Below are positions 42,622-54,290 of a DNA stretch of 64,000 bases, piece by piece. Each line of letters opens with the position of its first letter. Position 1 is the first letter of the stretch. The position numbers and the translations under genes are program-made. The notes below the pieces were generated by a model. It had not been told where the DNA came from, searched no databases, and was given only the letters and a program-made list of their open reading frames with translations. The stretch comes from Megascapheus bottae (Eukaryota; Chordata; Mammalia; Rodentia; Geomyidae). Location: NCBI GenBank assembly GCA_024803745.1, contig JANJXV010000152.1, forward strand, positions 1,353,501-1,417,500, read 5' to 3'.

Positions 42622-45600
42622 ATGGTAGGACCTAATAAATATCTCTCAATCCTAACTCTCAATATCAATGGACTTAACTCTCCAATTAAACGGCATAGGC
42701 TGTCTAGTTGGATCAAAAAGCAAGAGCCATCGTTCTGCTGTCTTCAAGAGACACAGCTTACCCAAAGGGACAAGCATCTTTTGAAAGTGAGAGGTTGGAA
42801 TAAACTCAATCAAGCTAACGACCCCATAAACAGGCTGGAGTTGCCATACTCATATCAGATAAAATAGACTTCAAACCAAAATTAGTAAGAAAAGACAAAG
42901 AAGGTTACTACATACTACTAAAGGGATCTTTCCTCCAGGAAGACATAACGATCCTAAATATTTACACACCCAATCCCGGAGCTCCAAACTTCATCAAGCA
43001 AACTTTACTTACACTGAAACCATACATAGATTGAAATACAGTGATTGTCGGTGACTTTAACACACCACTTTCACCTATAGACAGATCAACAAGGCAAAAA
43101 CTCAACAGAGAAACCTTAGAACTGAACAACTATATAGACCAACTAGATCTAACAGACATCTGCAGAATATTCCACCCAGCAACGACACAATATACGTTTT
43201 TCTCAGCAGCACATGGAACATTTTCCAAAATAGATCACATCTTAGGCCATAAAACAAACCTGGACAGATTCAGAAACACAGAAATTATTCCATGCACACT
43301 CTCAGACCACAAAGGCAACAAACTGGAACTGAACACACATCTCCACCAACGAAAACCCTGTAACTCAAGGAGCACACAAACTACCAACTCCTTTGGAACA
43401 CAGCAAAGGCAGTACTCAGAGGAAAATTTATAGCGCTGAGTGCCTACAACAACAAGTTGGAAAAATTGCAAACCAACAAGTTAATGTCTCACCTTAAGCT
43501 CCTGGAAAAAAGAGCAACAAACCAACCCTAATCCCAGTAGAAGAAAGCAAATAATTAAAATAAAAGCAGAATTAAATGATTTAGAATCCAAAAAAACTAT
43601 AGAAAGAATCAACAAAACAAGGAGTTGGTTCTTTGAAAGAATTAACAAAATTGACAAGTCCTTAGCAAATCTTACCAAAAAAAGAAGAGAGCATATCGAA
43701 ATAAACAAAATCGCAGATGAAAATGGTAATATCACGACAGAAATTACCAAGATCCAGAATATCATGAGGGAATACTTCTCAAAACTTTATGCCAACAAAT
43801 TTGAGAATCTAGATGAAATGGATGAATTCCTAGACAATATTAACATACCCACACTGAACCAAGAAGAACTAAGCCAAATCAACAGGCCTATTTCAAGGTC
43901 TGAAATAGAAATGACAATTAGAGAACTTCCACCTAAGAAAAGCCCAGGGCCAGATGGATTCACAGCTGAATTCTATAAGGTCTTCAAAGCAGAGCTCACA
44001 CCAATACTCCTCAAGTTCTTCAACGAAATTGAAAATGAAGGTTCCTTACCAAACTCATTCTATGAAGCCAGTATAACCCTCATCCCCAAACCAGACAGAG
44101 ATTCATCAAAGAAAGAGAAATATAGACCTATATCTTTGATGAACATCGATGCAAAACTTCTCAACAAAATACCGGCCAACCGTCTACAACACTCATCAAA
44201 AAAATTATACACAATGATCAAACTGGATTCATCACAGGGAGGCAAAGCTGGTTCAACATACACAAATCAATTAATATAATTCAACACATCAACAGGAGCA
44301 AGGACAAAAATCACATGATTGTCTTAATAGACGCGGAAAAGGCATTTGACAAGATCCAACACCCCTTTATGTTAAAAGCTCTGAAGAAACTAGGTATCCA
44401 TGGAACATTCCTCAATGTAATAAAGGCTGTGTATGAGAAACCTACTGCTAGTATTACACTTAATGGTGAAAATCTAAAGCCATTCCCTCTAAAATCAGGA
44501 ACGAGACAAGGATGCCCACTCTCTCCACTACTCTTTAACATAGTACTAGAATTCCTAGCCAGTGCAATAAGGCAAGAAGCAAGCATAAAGGGGATCCAAG
44601 TAGGGAAAGAGGAAATAAAACTATCCCTCTTTGCAGATGACATGATTCTGTATTTAAAAAATCCTATAGACTCTACTCCCAAGCTCCTTGAGCTGATTCA
44701 AAGCTTTGGAAGAGTAGCAGGCTATAAAATCAACACTCAAAAATCAACTGCCTTCCTTTATGCCAACAGTGAGAGGAACGAGGCAATAATCAGGAAAGAA
44801 ACTCCTTTCACAATAGCCTCAAAGAAAATAAAGTACCTAGGAATTAGCTTAACTAAGAATGTAAAGGACCTTTTTGATGAAAACTTTAAAACCTTAAAAA
44901 AGGAAATTAAAGCAGAACTAAGGAAATGGAAAAACCTCCCATGCTCCTGGATTGGAAGAGTCAACATTGTGAAAATGACAATCTTGCCAAGAGCTGTCTA
45001 CAAATTCAATGCAATACCCATCAACATCCCAATGTCATTCTTTAAAGAAATAGAAGAGGCAATCCAAAATTTCATATGGAATAATAAAGGACCCCGTATA
45101 GCAAAAACACTTCTTAGTAGAAAGAACAACGCTGGAGGAATTTCAATTCCAAACTTTAGACTCTATTACAGAGCTATAATTCTCAAAACAGCTTGGTACT
45201 GGCACAGGAACAGGCCTGAAGACCAATGGAATAGAACTGAGGACCCAGACATTAAACCACAGACCTATGGCCAACTAATCTTTGACAAGGGATCCAAAAA
45301 AATAGAATGGAAGAAAGACAGCCTCTTCAACAAGTTGTGCTGGCAGAACTGGTTAAGCACCTGCAGAAAACTAAAGCTTGATCCTTCTTTGTCACCTTGC
45401 ACTAGAATTAACTCCAAATGGATCAAAGACCTGGAGGTAAAAGCTGACACACTGAAAACTCTACAGGAAGGAATAGGAGATACACTAGGCCTCCTTGGCA
45501 CAGGCCGAAACTTTCTTAATAAAGACCAAGAATCATAACAAATCAGAGAAAGGCTGGATAAGTGGGACTGCATTAAACTGCAGAGCTTTTGTATGGCAAA

Positions 45601-46378
45601 GGACATAGCTAGTAAACTAATCAGGAAGCCTACAGAGTGGGAGAAGATCTTCACCAACCAAACAACGGACAAAGGCCTCATATCTAAAATATATCAACAA
45701 CTCAAAAAATTGAATCACTCCAAAACTAACCTCCAAAGTAACACCCATCCCATTACCAAATGGGCCAAAGACTTAAAGAGAGTCTTCTCTGAAGAAGAAA
45801 CAAAAATGGCCTATAGACACATGAAGAAATGCTCAACATCTCTGGTCATAAAAGAAATGCAAATCAAAACTACTCTAAGATTCCACCTCACTCCAGCTAG
45901 AATGGCCAAGATCAGGAAAACGAATGACAACAGATGCTGGAGGGGATGTGGCCAGGAGGGATCACTACTACACTGTTGGTGGGAGTGCAAACTCGTTCAA
46001 CCACTATGGAAAGCAGTGTGGCAGTGCCTCAAAAGGCTAAACATAGAACTCCCCTATGACCAAGCAATTCCACTACTTGGCATTTACCCAACCACCCAGA
46101 AACAAGGACATACTAAACCCACTAGCACAAAAATGTTCATTGCAGCACTATTCACCATAGCAAAGATATGGAACCAACCTAGATGTCCCTCAGTTGATGA
46201 GTGGATCAACAAGTTGTGGTATTTGTACACAATGGAATTCTATGCTGCTGTCAGAAAGAATGACATCGCCCCATTTGTTAGGAAATTTAAAGACTTAGAA
46301 AAAATCATATTAAGTGAAGTAAGCCAGACTCAAAGGAACTTAGGCTCAATGGTTTCCCTCATTCGTCATAATCAGTAG
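42622..46378 (+). pseudogene. ORF2: L1-B ORF2p, broken
   Basis: The ATG at 42622 opens the endonuclease ('LSILTLNINGLNSPIKRHR', 'LQETQL'). The catalytic 'VIVGDFNTPLS' near 43043 and 'LSDHKGN' near 43300 are kept. Lesions: frameshift near 42835, TGA at 43034-43036, an ~83-bp deletion near 43371 relative to L1-A, a shift near 44190, and CAA-to-TAA at 45536. RT is best in 44315-45538 (407 codons) with '[17 protein letters not shown]' and '[12 protein letters not shown]'. The Cys-rich C-terminus lies in 45593-46378. Confidence 0.93.
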
Positions 46379-46781
46379 AAACCTTGGGCTCTACTAGCAG
46401 AGATTTGCAATAGAGCAAACTCTGGATACATAAGGACATATAATGTGAAGCTAATTGAAAGGACCTCCAGGATAGTGAAACAAAAGCCATATAATGAATG
46501 ATTGTTGTCCTTAATGTACTATGTTGTCTCTCATCTCCTTTGTTGTCCCTTGGTTATCTCATATTGGTATAGTATCTCACTTTGTTATCTGATATATTGA
46601 ACTTATTTGTATTTGGATATTTGAAATTTGATAGGGAAGGGGGGAAAACCAAGACGGGTGAGGGGTTTGGGGGAGGAGGGAAACGGGTACCAAGACATGT
46701 GAAAGGGTATCAATGTATGTGAATTAATGCACCTTCTATCTGGCAAATATCATGTAACCTTTTACTAATTACAATAAAAAA
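46379..46781 (+). other. L1-B 3' UTR and poly(A)
   Basis: About 400 bases after the ORF2 stop, with a G-rich stretch ('gggtgaggggtttgggggaggagggaaacgggt', about 46657-46690) and a final 'aattacaataaaaaaaa'. G-rich 3' UTR segments are common in mammalian L1s. Confidence 0.9.
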
Positions 46782-48111
46782 AAAGAAATAGAAGAGGAAA
46801 TCCAAAATTTCATATGGAATGATAAAAGACCCCGTATAGCAAAAACACTTCTTAGCAGAAAGAAAAGCGCAGGAGGAATTTCAATACCAAACTTAAGACT
46901 CTATTACAAAGATATAATTATCAAAACAGCTTGATACTGGCACAAGAACAGGCCTGAAGACCAATTGAATAGAAATGAAGACCCAGATATTAAACCACAG
47001 ACCTATGGCCACCTAATCTTTGACAAGGGAGCCAAAAAATATAGAATGGAAGAAAGACAGCCTCTTCAACAAGTGGTGCTGGCAGAGCTGGTTAAGCACG
47101 TGCAGAAAAGTAAATTTGGATCCTTCTTTGTCACCTTGCACTAGAATTTCCTCCAAATGGGTCAAAGACCTCGAGATAAAAGCTGACACACTGAAAACTT
47201 TACAAGAAGGAATAGGAGATACACTAGGCCTTGGCACAGGTTGAAACTTTCTCAATAAGTACCAAGAAACACAACAAATCAGACAAAGGCTAGATAAGTG
47301 GGCCTGCATTAAACTGCAGCGGTTCTGTATGGCAAAGTACATAGCTAGTAAATTAATTAGGGAGCCTACAGAATGGGAGAAGATCTTCACTAACCATACA
47401 ATGGATAAAGGCTTCATATCTAAAATATATCAACAGCTCAAATTATTGAATCACTCCAGAACTGATCTCCAAAGTAACAGCCATCCCATTAAAAGATAGG
47501 ACAACGACTTAGAGAGTCTTCTCTGAAGAAGAAATGAAAATGGCCTATAGACTCATGAAGAAATGCTCGACATCTCTGGTCATAAAAGAAATGCAAATCA
47601 AAACAACTCTAAGATTCTACCTCACTCCAGTTAGAATGGCCACAATCAAGAAAACTAATAACAACAGATGCTGAAGGGGATATACCCAGGAAGGATCACT
47701 ACTACACTGTTGATGGGAGTGCAAACTAGTTCAAATACTATGGAAAGCAGTATGTCAATTCCTCAAAAGACTAAATATAGAGCTCCCCTATAACCCAGAA
47801 ATTCCACTACTAGGAATTTACCCAATCATCCAGAAACAGGGCATACTAAATCCACTAGAACAATGATGTTCATTGCCGCACTATTTACCATATCAAATTT
47901 ATGGAACCAACCCAGATGTTCCTCAGTTGATGAGTGGATCAACAAAATGTGGTATTTATAAGCAATGGAATTCTATATTGCTGTAGGAAAGAACGACATC
48001 GCCTGATTTCTAAGGAAATGGAAAGGCTTAGAAAAAATCATGTTAAGTGAAGTAAGCAAGACTCAAAGGAACATAGGCCAAATAGTCTCCCTCATTTGTC
48101 ATAATCAGTAG
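46782..48111 (+). pseudogene. ORF2: L1-A ORF2p, C-terminal part, broken
   Basis: L1-A resumes with the right copy of the target duplication and continues ORF2 to the TAG at 48109-48111. Only short frames survive (47020-47244). The Cys-rich region near 47660-47720 is damaged ('tgctgaaggggatatacccagg'). Confidence 0.88.
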
Positions 48112-48508
48112 AAACTTTGGGCTCTCCTAGCAGAGATTTACAATAGAACAAAATCTAGATACATAAGGCCAAATAGTATTACACTAAATTTAAGGGCCTC
48201 CAGGATATTGAAACAAAAACCATATAATGAGTGACTGTTGTCCTTAATGTACTATGTTGTCTCTCATCTCTTTTGCCATCCCTTGGTTATCTCATATTGT
48301 TACAATATTTCATCTTGTTATCTGATATATTTTATATGTGCTTAATTGGTTATTTGAAATTGGATAGGGAAAGGGGAAATCAAAATAAGCAGGGGGATGG
48401 TGGGTGGGAAATGGGGACCATGTCATGAGAAAGGGTATAAATGTTTGTGACTTTATGCACCTTCTATCTGGTGAATATAATGTAACCCTTCTATTAATCA
48501 CAATAAAA
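48112..48508 (+). other. L1-A 3' UTR
   Basis: Parallels 46379-46781 including the G-rich run (about 48370-48420) and ends 'tattaatcacaataaaaaa'. A truncated SINE head follows at once. Confidence 0.88.
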
Positions 48509-48509
48509 A

Positions 48510-48551
48510 AGTCTCAGGTCCTTTTGTGTCTAGGCTGGCTTTGAACCTTGA
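48510..48551 (-). mobile_element. left half of a B1-type SINE split by ERV-3
   Basis: 'gtctcaggtccttttgtgtctaggctggctttgaacc' is the inner part of a reversed B1-like head. Its continuation 'atcctcagatctcagcctcctgaatagctagga' is at 62869-62935, beyond ERV-3. The far end of this SINE is missing on the L1 side. Confidence 0.85.
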
Positions 48552-48553
48552 TG

Positions 48554-48792
48554 TATTATACATGAGTTCTGAATCGTTTCCCAAAAGACCACCATAGACC
48601 ATCACCCACGCAAAAGCCAGGGAGTCTTTATTACAAGCTCAAGCCTTGTCTCTGGCCCACATGGCTGCCACTGGTGACTTTGACAGTCCTGAGCCTAGGG
48701 ATGCAGCATTTTTATACACATTTTTTAAGTAGACAGGGAGTTTACATATATCAGTGATTGTTACATACTATGGGAAATTCATAAAACAACTC
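48554..48792 (-). repeat. ERV-3 3' LTR, U3 end, R and U5 part
   Basis: This is homologous to 62272-62510 of the 5' LTR. On the minus strand a TATAAAAA box lies at 48709-48716 and AATAAA at 48627-48632. ERV-2 has cut it about 70 bases upstream of the TATA box. The outer end is TA instead of the expected TG. Confidence 0.9.
48787..48792 (+). repeat. ERV-2 target duplication, left copy
   Basis: CAACTC, identical to 55624-55629 beyond the other LTR. In the undisturbed ERV-3 5' LTR the site occurs once ('aaaacaactctagtag'). Confidence 0.93.
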
Positions 48793-49114
48793 TGTTGGGG
48801 GCCGAGTAACACCGTGTCTAATAACTTTCTGCTGAGGCTTGTAGTAGAGATAAAACACGTGGATCTCTTTGTCCTGTCCATCTTGTATACTGATTGGCTC
48901 CCTCACCCAATATAAGGAAGAGGGATTTGGGGAATAAGGAGAGAGATCTTCCTGCCTTGATGAAGTTGCGTGGTGTCTCTGTTCGTGATCCAGGGTAAGA
49001 AGGCTAGGTGCGGGAGGACATTGGGGCTCTTCCTCTTGTGGCTTGGCCTGGTCAGGGTGTGTTTTTCCCCATCCCCCTATTAGTAGAGGGGGACCGCGGA
49101 CGAAGGACCCAACA
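48793..49114 (+). repeat. ERV-2 5' LTR
   Basis: The 322-bp unit begins TGTTGGGGGCC and ends CCCAACA. A CCAAT/TATAAG promoter-like block ('cacccaatataagg') lies near 48906-48918. The sequence at the poly(A) signal position reads AATAAG here, while the 3' LTR has AATAAA. Confidence 0.95.
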
Positions 49115-49117
49115 TAT

Positions 49118-49135
49118 TGGCATCCAACAAGGTGC
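49118..49135 (+). other. ERV-2 primer binding site, tRNA-Lys type
   Basis: TGGCATCCAACAAGGTGC, three bases after the LTR, resembles the tRNA-Lys(1,2) site TGGCGCCCAACGTGGGGC with five differences. This is the usual primer class of K-type and MMTV-like elements. Confidence 0.7.
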
Positions 49136-49228
49136 ACGAAAGGGGCACAAAAGAGGCATGAAAGGGCATGAGAGTGCTTAAAAAGAAAAAGACTGAAAAA
49201 CCAGAGAAACCTGAAAAAACCCATAAAG

Positions 49229-50802
49229 ATGGCAACCCCCCCAAAAAAAGCCAGAATAATGGATTCAGATGTTTCTAAGAACCAAATGGTTAGAGTTATA
49301 AAAGATTTACTTAAAGCTAATGGTACTGCAGTAAAAGAAACCACGGTTGAGGCTTATGTGGATATGATAGCAAAAGTCAGTCCTTGGTTTTTAAAGGAAG
49401 GACTTCTTAATGTACCACAGTGGGATTTACATAAAATAGATTTGGAGAAAGCACTGAAACAGGGAGACCTCCCCCGAGGAACATTTACTATGTGGCAACT
49501 TATTTGGGAATGCTTACTTTCGTCCAAAGAACCAGTTAAAAAACAGGTGAAAGGAAGTGCAGAGACGCTTGAAGGAATATTTGAGAGAGAATTGAGTAAG
49601 CAGGAGGAGGAAGATTTAAGTGTTAGTGATTTAGAAAGCCTGTGCTCAGCTGCAGAATTACAAAATAAGGAGCTGCTGTTCATAGTTCAGCCATCTGTGC
49701 TTCCGTGGGAGGAGCCAACAGCCAGCCTCACCCAATCCATCCGCAAGTTAGCTAAAAGAGTAGAAGCATTAGAAATGGGAGATGGATGGGATTTTCCAGT
49801 GTTTGAGGATCAAAATTGGGTGAGATTTCATCAATCAATAGATTTTAAAACCGTTAAGCAACTAAAGGAGTCTGTTATGGCTTATGGTCCCTAAGCACCT
49901 TTCACTATTATTATGTTAAACTTATTGGCAAATTTAAATTTGGTTCCCGATGATTGGAAAATATTATGTAAGGCAGTGCTGAGTGGAGGACAATATTTGA
50001 TTTGGAAGACTGGTTTGCAAGAGTTATTTTTAGAAAGGGCATGTAGAAATGCTGCATCCAGTTTCCCACAAAGAAATGTTGAGATGCTTACAGGTGAGGG
50101 TCATTATGCTGCGTTAGAGGCACAGCTCCAGTATGAACCAGGAACATATGCACAGATTGCTACTGCAGCTACAGAGCATGGAAAACTTTACAAGGTTCTG
50201 GTGATTTACAAGGTAATCTCTCAAAGGTTCTTCAAGGACCTAATGAGCCTTATGCAGATTTCGTAGATAGACTCATTCAAACAGCCACTTGTGTCTTTGG
50301 TGACACTGACATTGCGATGTCATTAATACTTCAGATGGCATTTGAAAATGCAAACAAATGGTGTCAAGATGCCATAAGACCATGGAAAGGGAAAAAGGAT
50401 TTATCAGTTTACATAAAAGTCTGCAGAGACATTAATGATGCAGTGGTCACAGGACAGGTGATTGTGGCAGCCATGCGGGGTGTATCTCCCTTGGGCCCTG
50501 CAGGGGGAGCTAGACAAAAAAATTGTTTTCACTGTGGCCAATTAGGACATTTTGAGAAGCAATGTCCTAATAAGGTGCTCCAAAGAGCTTCGGTGGTGAA
50601 GACAGAAAAGTCCCCAATGCAAGGGATCGGTTCAAAGTGTAGAAGGGGTAAACATTGGGCAAATAAGTGTAGGCCTGTCACTGATATTGATGAGAACCTG
50701 GTAAATAGGCCCGAGTCAAAAAACGGAAGGCGGAGCCTTTGCCTTGGGGCCCACAAATGTACGGGGCTATGGAGATGCCAGTACGCCATACTCCAGGCAT
50801 AA
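49229..50802 (+). pseudogene. gag: ERV-2 gag, broken
   Basis: Gag forms the particle core. The ATG at 49229 opens a 221-codon matrix and spacer frame that ends at TAA (49892-49894) in the otherwise continuous 'AYGP' capsid start. The same frame continues through capsid (49913 on) until a shift near 50200. The major homology region ('QGPNEPYADFVDRL', about 50230-50272) and C-terminal capsid follow in another frame. Nucleocapsid (frame 50317-50802) has one good knuckle 'CFHCGQLGHFEKQC' and a second, damaged one around 'CRRGKHWANKC'. Confidence 0.9.
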
Positions 50803-51180
50803 TCTAGACCATTCCTCATCACAATCCTTTTTTTCCATTGACTCCCTCGTCCAAGGAACCTCAGGCAGTGCAGTATTGGACCTCTGCTCCACCTCCCGAC
50901 TCGTGTTAACACCTGAGATGGGAGTTCAATTAATTCCTTCCGGGGTGTCAGGACCTCTCCCTCCAAATTCAGTAGGCTTACTTCTTGGATGTAGTTCGCC
51001 TATTCTTTCTGGCCTTCATATCTTTCCAGGGGCTATAGATCGTGATTAAACAGGTGAAATTAAAATTATGGTGAGTTCTTCCCGTGGTATCTCGGTCCTC
51101 AGTCCAGGAGATAGAATAGCCCAATTAATCTTATTTCCAGGTATGCATATGCCTCAAAACAGAGAATCCGAGGGATTTGG
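50744..51180 (+). pseudogene. pro: ERV-2 dUTPase, one nonsense codon
   Basis: dUTPase keeps uracil out of viral DNA. The frame from 50744 shows 'GLLLGCSSPILSGLHIFPG' and reaches a TAA at 51047-51049 within 'GAIDRD'. The same frame goes on with 'GDRIAQLILFPG' near 51100. Apart from that stop the domain is continuous. It overlaps the gag end, as expected for a -1 frameshift junction. Confidence 0.87.
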
Positions 51181-51731
51181 GTCAACTGGGAAAGAACAAA
51201 TGGTTTGTTGGGCGCAGGATTGTTCAAAAAGGCCTCTGCTCAAATTACTTGTGCAAGGAATGACCATTGAGGGTCTCCTTGATACTGGAGCAGACATATC
51301 CATTATCGATGCTCAACATTGGCCTAAGCAATGGCCTCTTCAGAAGGCCGATTGCACGTTGAGAGGGTTAGGATTTTTACAAAGTCCTGATCGGAGTGCT
51401 CAAGTTTTATACTGGCAGGATGAGGAGGGACATAAAGGCACTTTCCAGCTTTATATGTTAGCATCATTGCCTATCACGTTATGGGGCAGAGATTATATTA
51501 CAGCAAATGGGAGTACATCTTACCACAGAACCTGTCAAGGAAGACAAAGAATCCTGGATGGTAAAACCTGAATCAGGATACTACCCAGGTAAGAGGGCTT
51601 GGAAAATGATGCATGAACAGGGTTACCTGGAAGGGAAAGGTCTGGGAAAACATTTTCAAGGAAATCCTCAGCCTCTGTTTATAACCCAACAAAAAAAAGA
51701 CCGCTGTAGAGTTGGTTATCCTTTTTATTAA
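51181..51731 (+). pseudogene. pro: ERV-2 protease and G-patch
   Basis: Frame 51068-51571 contains the aspartic protease active site 'LLDTGADISIID' near 51270-51310 and ends in a shift. The overlapping frame 51507-51731 carries the G-patch 'GYLEGKGLGKHFQGNPQPLF' near 51623-51682. The order dUTPase, protease, G-patch is that of betaretroviruses. Confidence 0.88.
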
Positions 51732-51739
51732 GGGCCACT

Positions 51740-52943
51740 GTGAAATCACCATTAAAAATAACAAGGAAATCTGATAATCCTATTTGGGTCCCTCAGTGGT
51801 CCTTGTCAAAGAAAAAACTCCAATTAGCCCAAAAGTTAGTACAAGAACAATTGCAAGCTGGCCACATTGAGCCTTCTACTTCTCCTTGGAATTCCCCTAT
51901 TTTTGTAATAGAAAAGAAATCTGGAAAACTTCTTCATGATTTGAGGGTTATTAATAATTCTATGCAACTTATGGATTCCATGCAACCTGGCCTCCCTTAT
52001 CCTGTAGCTATTCCAAAGGGATATCAAATTATTACTATTGATATTAAGGATTGTTTTTTTTTCTATTCCATTACATTCTAAGGATGTTTCAAGGTTTGTT
52101 TTTTCAGTGCCCTCTATAAATAATGAAAGTCCTTGTTAAAGATTTCAATGGAAAGTCCTACCTCAGGGTATGGCTAACAGTCTTACAATATGTCAGGTGT
52201 ATGTTGATGCAACTATTAAGCCCCTTAGCGAACGTTATCCTGAAGTAACAGTAGTACATTATATGGATGATATTTTATTAGCACACCCTAATTTAAATTT
52301 ACTTTTACAAAATTTTGGCTTAATGTCAGATATGATAAAGAGTCATGGACTCCATATAGCTGAGGAAAAGGTACAATCAGGTTCTTCCATTTTGTATTTG
52401 GGATATCAAATTATGGATACATGTATTAACCCACAAAAAATTCAGATTGCTAAAGATAATTTGATTACTTCAAATGATTTTCAACATCTCTTAGGGGATA
52501 TTAATTGGCTATGGCCCTCCTTGGGTCTATCTATAGAACAACTTAAACCTTTATTTGAAATATTACGAGGGGATCCTGATCCCTTGTCTCCTAGGGAGCT
52601 TACTCTGGAAGGAAGAACAGCCTTGCTTCTTGTAGAAAAAGCTATAGAAACAGCTCATTGTGAGCGTATTGACTATTCTAAAGAGCTCATATTTATTGTG
52701 ATCTCTTCTGCTTATACACCTACTGGAGTTGTTTGGCAAGAGGGCCCTCTTTTGTGGGTCCATTTTTCAATTTCTCCAAAGAAAATTATTATGCCTTATC
52801 CATCTATGATAGCTGAATTAATTATGCAAGCCCTTACTACCTCCCTTAAAGTTTTTGGAGTTCATCCTTGTAAAATTATCACCCCATATACATCTCAACA
52901 ATTGGAATATTTAATCGGGCTCTACTCAAGCCTACTTTTATAA
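51740..52943 (+). pseudogene. pol: ERV-2 reverse transcriptase, broken
   Basis: Frame 51740-52081 holds the N-terminus ('[18 protein letters not shown]', '[19 protein letters not shown]') and runs out at a T-run frameshift near 52060. A stop near 52138 follows. From 52170 a 257-codon frame gives 'VVHYMDDILLAHP' with the catalytic YMDD near 52260, then thumb and connection. Between the two frames about 90 bases remain recognisable. Confidence 0.92.
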
Positions 52944-53180
52944 TCATCCTCCTAAATCTAGTTTGTTATCATTCTGTTTAAAACATCCCATTATATTTCC
53001 CAGTATAGTTAAAAAGGATCCCATTCCAAAGGAATTGACAGTATTTACGGATGGATCTTCTCTTGGCATTGCTGCTCTAGTTACTAGGAATACAGTATTT
53101 ACACATATTACCCAGCAGAAGTCTGCTCAGTTAGTAGAAGTGGAGGCTATAATTGTAGCCTTATAACGTTATCCTTATGT
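52944..53180 (+). pseudogene. pol: ERV-2 RNase H, broken
   Basis: Frame 52963-53166 shows 'KELTVFTDGSSLGIAALVT' (first catalytic Asp) and 'QLVEVEAIIVAL' (Glu), then stops. A later Asp motif, seen as 'FSDSLYVVQ' in another frame near 53200, completes the domain. Confidence 0.85.
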
Positions 53181-54290
53181 TCCTTTAAATATTTTTTTCT
53201 GATAGCTTGTATGTTGTTCAACTTTTTCCTTCTCTGGAAACTGCTGTACCTATCTTACCACAAACCCCGCTTTTTCTATGTTTTTCTAAATTCAGAAAAT
53301 TTTGTGGAAACATAGTGATCCTGTTTTTATCGGGCATCTACGAGCTCATACAGGATTACCAGGTCCATTAAGTAAAACTATTTTCATTTTTTCAGTAATG
53401 GAACAGGCTTCTCGTTTTCATTCTCAATTCCACATTAATAGTATGACTCTTAAACAGCGCTTTAACATTACAAAGGAGCAAGCCCGAATGATTGTTAGAC
53501 AATGTCAAAAGTGTGCTCCTTTCCTTCCAGTGCCTCATTTGGGTACAAATCCAAAAGGTTTACAACCCAATCACATTTGGCAAATGGATGTTACTCATGT
53601 GCCTAGCTTTGGTACTCTACTGTATGTGCATGTGTCTATTGATACCCATTCTGGATTCATATTTGCTTCCTCTCGTACTGGAGAAAAGGTTAAGGATGTC
53701 ATATGTCACGTGCTACATGTATGTGCATCCATGGGGATGCCTAAAAGTATAAAAACAGATAATGGTCCAGCATATACATCTGCTTTCTTTGCTCAGTTTT
53801 GTACAACTTACAGGTATACCTTATAATCCTCAAGGACAAGGGATAGTAGAGCATGCACATCAGACATTAAAATTATTATTTTTAAAACAGAAAGGGGGTG
53901 AATGGAAGACTCCTAAGGATAGACTTGCTGCAGCTCTTTTTACTTTAAATTTTTCTAACTCTTGATGCTGAAGGACGTCCTGCTGGAGATAGACATTTTA
54001 ATCCTTCTAGAAGTCATAAACCTTTAGTATTGTGGAAAGATATTCTTTCTGGAAACTGGAAAGGAACAGACCCTGTCCTCATGTGGGGGCAAGGAAGTGT
54101 TTGTGTTTTTCCACAGGATGCTGACAGTCCCATTTGGGTGCCAGAGAGACTGATACGTCAGACGGTGGAGACTGCTCGGAAGCACATCGGTCAAGATGAA
54201 GACGCTTCTATGAGTGCGGTTACCCAAGTGAATCCATGCGGCAGTGACAACCCTATCAACGTTGCTGAGGATCACGCTGCTGGGACCTGA
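53181..54290 (+). pseudogene. pol: ERV-2 integrase, broken
   Basis: Frame 53302-53826 has the HHCC zinc-binding part ('GHLRAH', 'CQKC') and the core Asp residues in 'HIWQMDVTHVP' and 'IKTDNGPAYT'. A frameshift near 53815 passes to 'NPQGQGIVEHAHQTLK' with the catalytic Glu, and a further shift near 53955 to the C-terminal 'LWKDILSGNWKGTDPVLM' (frame ending 54290). All DDE residues persist, but in three frames. Confidence 0.9.

Larger units (their letters stand above)
39868..46781 (+). mobile_element. L1-B: full-length L1 inserted in L1-A
   Basis: About 6.9 kb with 5' UTR starting at 'gagaggaagatggcgccgag', ORF1, ORF2, 3' UTR and poly(A), in the same orientation as its host L1-A. A 10-bp target duplication marks both ends. 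It is disabled by a deletion in ORF1 and several lesions in ORF2, but long frames remain (243, 407 and 261 codons), so it is younger than L1-A. Confidence 0.94.
34465..48508 (+). mobile_element. L1-A: near-full-length L1, split by L1-B
   Basis: The element comprises 34465-39857 and 46782-48508, about 7.1 kb after removing L1-B. It has a 5' UTR, ORF1, ORF2 and 3' UTR ending in 'cacaataaaaaa'. The two halves of ORF2 join at 'ctttaaagaaatagaagagg', as seen uninterrupted in L1-B at 45040-45060. L1-A carries stops and frameshifts in both ORFs. The 5' boundary with ERV-1 is placed by loss of gag homology and is uncertain by about 20 bases. Confidence 0.9.

Noticed and set aside
44311..45681. Minus-strand frames of 123 and 138 codons opposite L1-B ORF2
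   Set aside because: They are antisense shadows of a coding region; the same shadows recur at 39118-39488, 47013-47417 and 1332-1733 on other L1 copies.
48540..48560. 4-bp target duplication for ERV-3
   Set aside because: The best pair, TGAT on the left and GGAT on the right, differs at one base and the left LTR edge is mutated, so I do not claim it.
50744..51180. Host dUTPase gene or captured gene
   Set aside because: It lies between nucleocapsid and protease in the fixed betaretroviral order and overlaps gag, so it is a viral domain.
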